Positions 58,174-64,000 of a stretch of 64,000 nt of DNA are shown in pieces. Position numbers and translations under genes: made by a program. Every line of letters begins with the position of its first letter. Position 1 is the stretch's first letter. The notes beneath the pieces were generated by a model that did no database searches, was not told where the DNA came from, and saw nothing but the letters and a program-made list of their open reading frames with translations. The DNA comes from Zerene cesonia (Eukaryota; Arthropoda; Insecta; Lepidoptera; Pieridae). Where the stretch lies: positions 930,001-994,000 of the forward strand of contig NC_052116.1 in NCBI RefSeq assembly GCF_012273895.1, read 5' to 3'.

Positions 58174-59173
58174 NNNNNNNNNNNNNNNNNNNNNNNNNNN
58201 NNNNNNNNNNNNNNNNNNNNNNNNNNNNNNNNNNNNNNNNNNNNNNNNNNNNNNNNNNNNNNNNNNNNNNNNNNNNNNNNNNNNNNNNNNNNNNNNNNNN
58301 NNNNNNNNNNNNNNNNNNNNNNNNNNNNNNNNNNNNNNNNNNNNNNNNNNNNNNNNNNNNNNNNNNNNNNNNNNNNNNNNNNNNNNNNNNNNNNNNNNNN
58401 NNNNNNNNNNNNNNNNNNNNNNNNNNNNNNNNNNNNNNNNNNNNNNNNNNNNNNNNNNNNNNNNNNNNNNNNNNNNNNNNNNNNNNNNNNNNNNNNNNNN
58501 NNNNNNNNNNNNNNNNNNNNNNNNNNNNNNNNNNNNNNNNNNNNNNNNNNNNNNNNNNNNNNNNNNNNNNNNNNNNNNNNNNNNNNNNNNNNNNNNNNNN
58601 NNNNNNNNNNNNNNNNNNNNNNNNNNNNNNNNNNNNNNNNNNNNNNNNNNNNNNNNNNNNNNNNNNNNNNNNNNNNNNNNNNNNNNNNNNNNNNNNNNNN
58701 NNNNNNNNNNNNNNNNNNNNNNNNNNNNNNNNNNNNNNNNNNNNNNNNNNNNNNNNNNNNNNNNNNNNNNNNNNNNNNNNNNNNNNNNNNNNNNNNNNNN
58801 NNNNNNNNNNNNNNNNNNNNNNNNNNNNNNNNNNNNNNNNNNNNNNNNNNNNNNNNNNNNNNNNNNNNNNNNNNNNNNNNNNNNNNNNNNNNNNNNNNNN
58901 NNNNNNNNNNNNNNNNNNNNNNNNNNNNNNNNNNNNNNNNNNNNNNNNNNNNNNNNNNNNNNNNNNNNNNNNNNNNNNNNNNNNNNNNNNNNNNNNNNNN
59001 NNNNNNNNNNNNNNNNNNNNNNNNNNNNNNNNNNNNNNNNNNNNNNNNNNNNNNNNNNNNNNNNNNNNNNNNNNNNNNNNNNNNNNNNNNNNNNNNNNNN
59101 NNNNNNNNNNNNNNNNNNNNNNNNNNNNNNNNNNNNNNNNNNNNNNNNNNNNNNNNNNNNNNNNNNNNNNNNN
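58174..59173. other. Assembly gap, exactly 1000 N
   Basis: A placeholder-sized gap. The left flank is a SINE C head and the right flank a SINE D end, so it is bounded by repeats on both sides. Confidence 0.97.
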
Positions 59174-59262
59174 GGCCTTTGTTAAATTTAATTTTTAGTT
59201 TTATAGCATTGAAATGCTTTATAAATGAGAAATTTTGAAAGAATAGAAAATTCGATCACTCA
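59174..59262 (-). mobile_element. 3' end of SINE family D
   Basis: On the minus strand: TTTTCTATTCTTTCAAAATT, then TTATAAAGCATTTCAATGCT and TTAAATTTAACAAAGGCC. The head lies in the gap. Confidence 0.6.
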
Positions 59263-59336
59263 ATTAAACATACTGAATTATTAGCCTGTGACCCCACTTA
59301 TACACGTTTACGTTTTATAAATTTGACGTTACCACG

Positions 59337-59425
59337 TTACTGGCCTTTAGGACGTCCACCTTTAGACGTATCATCAGCGGCCTGAGTCCAGCCGCACCCT
59401 GCCGCTTTAATGGCCACAGACTGTA
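59337..59425 (-). pseudogene. Non-LTR retrotransposon C-terminal remnant, very short
   Basis: The minus frame reads IKAAGCGWTQAADDTSKGG, similar to IKVAGSRWTQAAGDRSFW at 31000..31239, then diverges and stops. The open frame continuing upstream to 59609 has no further similarity that I can see. Confidence 0.5.
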
Positions 59426-60475
59426 ATAATTTAGGAGCCTGTAGGCCAACAATCGAGAACTTCCTTTTTTGAAGTGAGTCGAGAAATGTTATCAGCGGAA
59501 AGTGTCGTGACGCATTAGTGAATTTGAGATAACCGACTATTAAATGAGTCAAACTACAAATTTTGATAATGCGAAGGAGAGAAAATGGAAATTTTCTTCG
59601 ATGATTCATATCACAGCATTGATTGTTTAGAAATAATTGATTTATTTATATATAAATTTATTATAAGTATCGTGTATTCAATTAAATCAGTGGAAAATGT
59701 GATACGATGTGACAGTCATGAAATAAACAGTATAAATATAAATGAATTAATTATGGATTTTCATATGTATTAATTCCTCCTCATTATGTCAAAATCCTCT
59801 TTGCTGAGGATTGTGATCATAAAGTACTGTTTTCTTAGTTATTTCATTTTCTTAGTTATTTCTTAGTGATTTCTCTCTATCTTCTATTTTATGGATAGTT
59901 TCAGGTATGCTAGTTTCTACAGACATTTTAACCAGTGCATTGGACACCGATAGAAGCCTTTTCCTTGTACCGAGCCAGTGAGAAGGACTTCCTCAGGATT
60001 ATGTCTCATATTTATTGCAATATCTTGCAATCAGGTAGTCTTTCGGTATTACCAAGCATGGCATTATGCCAAGCCTCTTATTTGTTTATTCATTACTGTA
60101 TAATTTTGATAAAATGAATTGTTATTGGAGTTATATTCAATTTTTAATGTACGTCAACGATTATATGTTAGGTTAGGTTAGATTTTCTATACAATTTCCT
60201 TATTTAATAATTTACCTTTAATTGTATGAAAGAAATTCAAGTGCAATAATGAGTAGGTACATAAAAACGAGATTGTCAATATCATACAGACCAAATTCCA
60301 AAAGGCCACTTCTCTTTTTTAGAAGTTATTAGCTGAATTACAAATTATAATGTCAGGTTTAATTTTAATGATTGTTACGCTAGGTTCACCTAATTGGAAA
60401 CAAACGTCATTTCCTATGATATTTGTGGATATTATGATATTTATGGAGATTTGGTCTCTGCAACAGTGTGGCTCT

Positions 60476-60640
60476 TTAGAAATAAAAGACTTTTAAACGG
60501 ATTTTACGCGATTTATATATATGCATTATATTATTAACCCGACATTTCGAACACTTTACAGCGAGCGTGGTCACGGGGAGTGTGTCTCCCTCGTTTAAAA
60601 GTGTTTAATTTCTAAATACTCGCGTAAAATCAAACACAAG
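60476..60640 (-). repeat. Family H interspersed repeat, copy 4
   Basis: Contains TTAACCCGACATTTCGAACA, CTTTACAGCGAGCGTGGTCA and, beyond it, ACTCGCGTAAAATCAAACAC, which also follows copy 2. Confidence 0.6.
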
Positions 60641-60654
60641 AAAATACTAGTGTG

Positions 60655-60785
60655 GCTCTTGTTAAGAGAAAAGAGATAAGAAAAGGGTTGATGAAGGGAA
60701 GAGAGATATGGACTGATAACAGTGAGGAAAGGGAAATGGCTCTCCGGCTACACTGCTCATCAAACGAAACACAGTAGCATTCATA
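60655..60785 (-). mobile_element. Family E repeat, fragment
   Basis: Purine-rich middle and CATCAAACGAAACACAGTAG; neither end is present. Confidence 0.5.
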
Positions 60786-60792
60786 TGCTACT

Positions 60793-60994
60793 ACTAGCTG
60801 CGCCCCGCGGTTTCACCCGCATAAGGCCGTAATCCCGTAGAAATATCGGGATAAAACATTACCTATATGTTATTCCAGTTGACCAGCTATCTACGTACCA
60901 AATTTCATAGCAATCGGTTCAGTAGATTTTGCGTGAAAGAGTAACAAACACACGCACATCTTTACAAACTTTCGCATTAAAAATATTAGTAGGG
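60793..60994 (-). mobile_element. Helitron-like element (Lep1 type), full length
   Basis: Runs ACTAGCTGCGCCCCGCGGTT to CGCATTAAAAATATTAGT. Confidence 0.75.
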
Positions 60995-62210
60995 GTAGGA
61001 TTTAACGACGATCGATCGATATGGGTGGATTATGGGTGGAGTGGTGGTGGATTATGGGTGTGATACTTCCCCTTATACAAACTGGCTAAATACCTGCCTA
61101 AGCGAACTGCACTTCCACATTACGTTATTAAATAACAAAACTGTTATATATAAAAATACATTGTTGATGTAACATTCAATAAATAATATGGAATATATGA
61201 CATTTATCGCATTCACAGTCTGTAAATGTTTTCATTTGTTAGTTTAGCCGCAACACATACACTTCTGAACATATTCAAGCGTCAACACGACTTTGTAACC
61301 TATATACAGGGAGAATAGATCGTCCCGCGACAATGTCTTTTAAACAAATATGAAATGTTTTAATGAAAAATAATAATTTGTTTAATTTACAAAAAATACG
61401 CATGTAACTAAAAAGATTTCGGATAAACAATAAAGTATGAAATTTTTATACGTCAACAATGCTTTTCGATATTGTCACAATAATATTTATCTTTGGAATT
61501 GAATCGAATTACTTCGGTTTGCAAAGAAGCTATCGAATTACTTCCACTTTTTCTGTATTAAGCATGTATAAGGGCAATCGCCGCCATTTTAACTCTTTTT
61601 GCTTGTCATGATGATTCTTCTATATAGAAGAAGAATAGAGGATTGTTATAAAATGCCTACGAATATTATAAATGCGAAAATAAACCTGCCTGTCTGTCCC
61701 TCCTTTACACCTAACCCACAGAAACGATTTGGATCAAATTTAGGACAATAGATTATAGTATGACTATCAACACAGACAACATAATAGTATACTCTATCCT
61801 ATAGATTTATAAATTATTTATTGTATAAAATATCGATTGGTTTATATAGCTCTTAGTATTTTCTTGTGTTTGATTTTACATGAGTATTATACATTTAGAC
61901 ATTAAAAACTATATACTCTTATGTATAGCTCTTTCTTATGTCTAGTATATAAATATTATTTACTGTGACCACATGTAAAAAATCATGATTCAAACTCAGT
62001 TATAATTAACTCAATAATAATAATAAATATGTCTCGAGTAGTCTACTGATATGATATCTAATGTAGAATTTTCCAACAACAAGTATTGAACTTTATTCGT
62101 TATCGAATCGTCGAGTAATTATTTTCTTACTAGACGGGGGTTTTACCCGCTTCAGGTGTAAAATAAATTTATTGGAGCTAAGAGAAGCGACGTCTTTGAT
62201 GTATGGTAAT

Positions 62211-62410
62211 ATTAGCTGCGCCCCGCGGTTTCATCCGCGTAAGTCCGTATCCCGTAGGAGTATCGGGATAAAAAGTTGCATATATACTATTCCAGTTGTC
62301 TAGCTGTCTACGTACCAAATTTCATCGCAATCGCTTCAGTAATTTTTGCGTGAAAGAGCAACAAACACACACATCCTTACAAACTTTCGCATTTATTATA
62401 TTAGGAGGAT
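62211..62410 (-). mobile_element. Helitron-like element (Lep1 type), full length
   Basis: Runs ATTAGCTGCGCCCCGCGGTT to TTTATTATATTAGGAGGAT, about 70 bp upstream of the 312-bp inverted-repeat element. Confidence 0.75.
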
Positions 62411-62478
62411 AGGATTCAGGGTCGATTGTGATTACAGCAAGTTCCTATAGAATTGAGATATTTGACCGTGCTTATAAT

Positions 62479-62835
62479 TTTTGACGTGACAACGTCTTAA
62501 ATTAGGTTGCGGCTCGGAGGCACTCATGAAAAAGTGTAACGCCCGGTAACGTTACGATGAGTCACCGAACTATGATCGGTCCGCCGCGCGCGCAGCACTA
62601 GAGAATTAGGCGCATTGAATAGGCGCGTGCTTGTGTCTCTGTCTCTGTCTTTTTAGTAAACAAAATATATTTTCTATAGTTAAAATTTGTGCAATTCTTA
62701 TTTTCATTCAATTCCTTGTTCCTATTGTGCAATTTAATAATATTCATATCAATAAATATTCTACCGAGAAAAAGACGTTGTCACGTAAAATCTTCGCCCG
62801 TAAAACCGACTTTACAGGCAACCATTTTTTTTTAG
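62479..62835 (+). mobile_element. Inverted-repeat DNA element, copy 2 (312-bp core)
   Basis: The core 62479..62790 has inverted ends TTTTGACGTGACAACGTCTT and AAGACGTTGTCACGTAAAA. It matches 16912..17223 (opposite strand) over its full length with very few differences. About 45 bp beyond the right end (TCTTCGCCCGTAAAACCGAC to a T-run) also matches, so the mobile unit may be longer than the inner inverted repeats suggest. Confidence 0.7.
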
Positions 62836-62976
62836 CGGCTGTGGCCTATTCGCTATATCACTTTCGTAAAGTTGGTCTGCTGCGACGTTTGAGAGAGACA
62901 TACTGTTTTAGATTTAACAACATTAAATGAAATATTAAACATTTGAGAAAGTAAAAATTAGAACTAAAGCCTGTAT

Positions 62977-63050
62977 GATGAATAAATCGCGTTTAAAATC
63001 CGTTAAAAACTAATGTATAATACTTGTGTAAAATCAAGAAAATACTCCAG
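62977..63050 (+). repeat. Family H interspersed repeat, partial copy 5
   Basis: Contains ATAAATCGCGTTTAAAATCC and TTGTGTAAAATCAAG; the CGAAACGTCGGG part is missing. Confidence 0.45.
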
Positions 63051-63591
63051 TTTATTACGAGCAATACTGTTTTAAAAAGGAAATATAATATTACTTTTAA
63101 CCGTTCAAAACAAATTTGCGAATTCAAGATATGAAGTGAAGGTTTCAATTCAGGAATTGGTAATACGCAACCCATATCAAGTGGGGTTGAACTGTCAACA
63201 GTCATTACGGAGGTAGCGTGTACATACATACATAGCTTTCGGGTTGAGAGGCCAGGTTATTTATCAATCTTTAATTGAAATTGAGGTGGATTCGCTAAAT
63301 GTTAATAAAATTGTTTCATTGGCTCTTTTTAATCGGGTTCAATTAGCTACCAGAAAAAAATATTGATTTTAATAGTAACGAACCCACAATAAATCAATTC
63401 AAACATTATATTGTTGTAATTTTATATTATTGTTAATTTCATTTGTTTTTAAAGCAACTAAAACATTATATAAAAAGTGTTAGAGCTTAGTAGATAACTC
63501 CATAAGTTCTAAACCGATTTTTTCTTTGATCTACCAATCTGTATCAAATTATAAAGTTACGGTTATTTTGAAGAAAAGCAATTTATTTAAT

Positions 63592-63775
63592 CTATACGAA
63601 TATTATAAGCAGAGCATATAAAGAGTTTGTTAGTTTGTTTGAACGCACTAATCTTAGGACTAATCTTCCAATTTGAAAAATTCTTTAAGTTTTAGATAGC
63701 CTATTTATTGAGGACGGCTATTATATAGGCTATATTATATGTACCACGGGCGAAGCTGGGCGGACCTATAGTCCA
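63592..63775 (+). mobile_element. Helitron-like relative (third subfamily)
   Basis: Starts CTATACGAATATTATAAGCA and contains TTTGTTTGAACGCACTAATC and TACCACGGGCGAAGCTGGGC; ends CTATAGTC in place of CTAGT. Confidence 0.5.
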
Positions 63776-64000
63776 ATATAATATGCTCTTCGTACAATAT
63801 CCACGACACGTTTTTCATTATTTTGATCTATTTAAATGGGATTTTATCGATAATTGAATATGGAGATGATTTTTATTCTGAATACTTGAATCATTCTATA
63901 AAGTACAGATTAATACAACTATTATACAGATACTACAATACAGATTAAAATAACGTTAAGTGTGAAGCATTTCTTTTCGTGTCTACTGATGAAACTTTAA

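Larger units (their letters stand above)
59426..62210. other. Intergenic stretch, no gene seen
   Basis: Contains a family H copy (60476..60640), a family E fragment (60655..60785), a Helitron copy (60793..60994) and an eroded Helitron-type start near 61655. No supported gene. Confidence 0.5.

Noticed and set aside
58114..59238. Long open frames of about 342-374 codons
   Set aside because: These are gap N between two SINE fragments; nothing coding is visible.
62631..62930. A 99-codon open frame shared with 16859..17071
   Set aside because: It recurs because the 312-bp element is duplicated; the composition is non-globular and no protein family is recognised.

Overview
The window looks like nuclear DNA from a moth or butterfly. 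It is AT-rich and the coding parts are split into short exons. It is full of repeat types typical of Lepidoptera: about 200-bp Helitron-like elements with a GCGG/CCGC hairpin just before a CTAGT end, several tRNA-derived SINE families, non-LTR retrotransposon tails and small inverted-repeat elements. No bacterial-style operon, CRISPR array or rRNA is visible.

Three genes can be supported. (1) At the left edge, minus strand (1118..450), are the first two coding exons of a small secreted cysteine-rich protein; the rest runs off the window. (2) On the plus strand, 19160..33301, is a complete ionotropic receptor gene of the IR75 type: 15 coding exons whose splice phases all agree, giving about 629 residues with a signal peptide, two ligand-binding lobes, a pore region and all membrane segments. 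(3) On the minus strand, 55093..48824, is a complete four-exon lipocalin of the apolipoprotein D/Lazarillo type, 210 residues, with a signal peptide, four cysteines, seven N-glycosylation sequons and a hydrophobic C-terminus that looks like a GPI-anchor signal.

A further minus-strand stretch (46329..45748) reads as protein-like sequence in one frame, broken by two TGA codons. It is probably a decayed gene or transposon fragment and I could not identify it.

Layout: 1-1.1 kb partial cysteine-rich gene; 1.1-19.1 kb repeats and intergenic DNA; 19.2-33.3 kb receptor gene, with recognised repeats in 12 of 14 introns; 33.3-48.8 kb repeats, including a PHD-finger retroelement nested in a Helitron and split by a 1000-N gap, and the decayed reading frame; 48.8-55.1 kb lipocalin; 55.1-64 kb repeats with a second 1000-N gap. 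The genes are unrelated in pathway; the receptor and lipocalin converge on an intergenic stretch of about 15.5 kb.

The most unusual sequence features are two abutting perfect palindromes that replace the tail of a SINE (19829..19905), a perfect palindrome with 30-bp arms (54017..54079), a nearly identical pair of 312-bp inverted-repeat elements 45 kb apart, and an inverted pair of a poly(A)-ending repeat that could form a long hairpin RNA.
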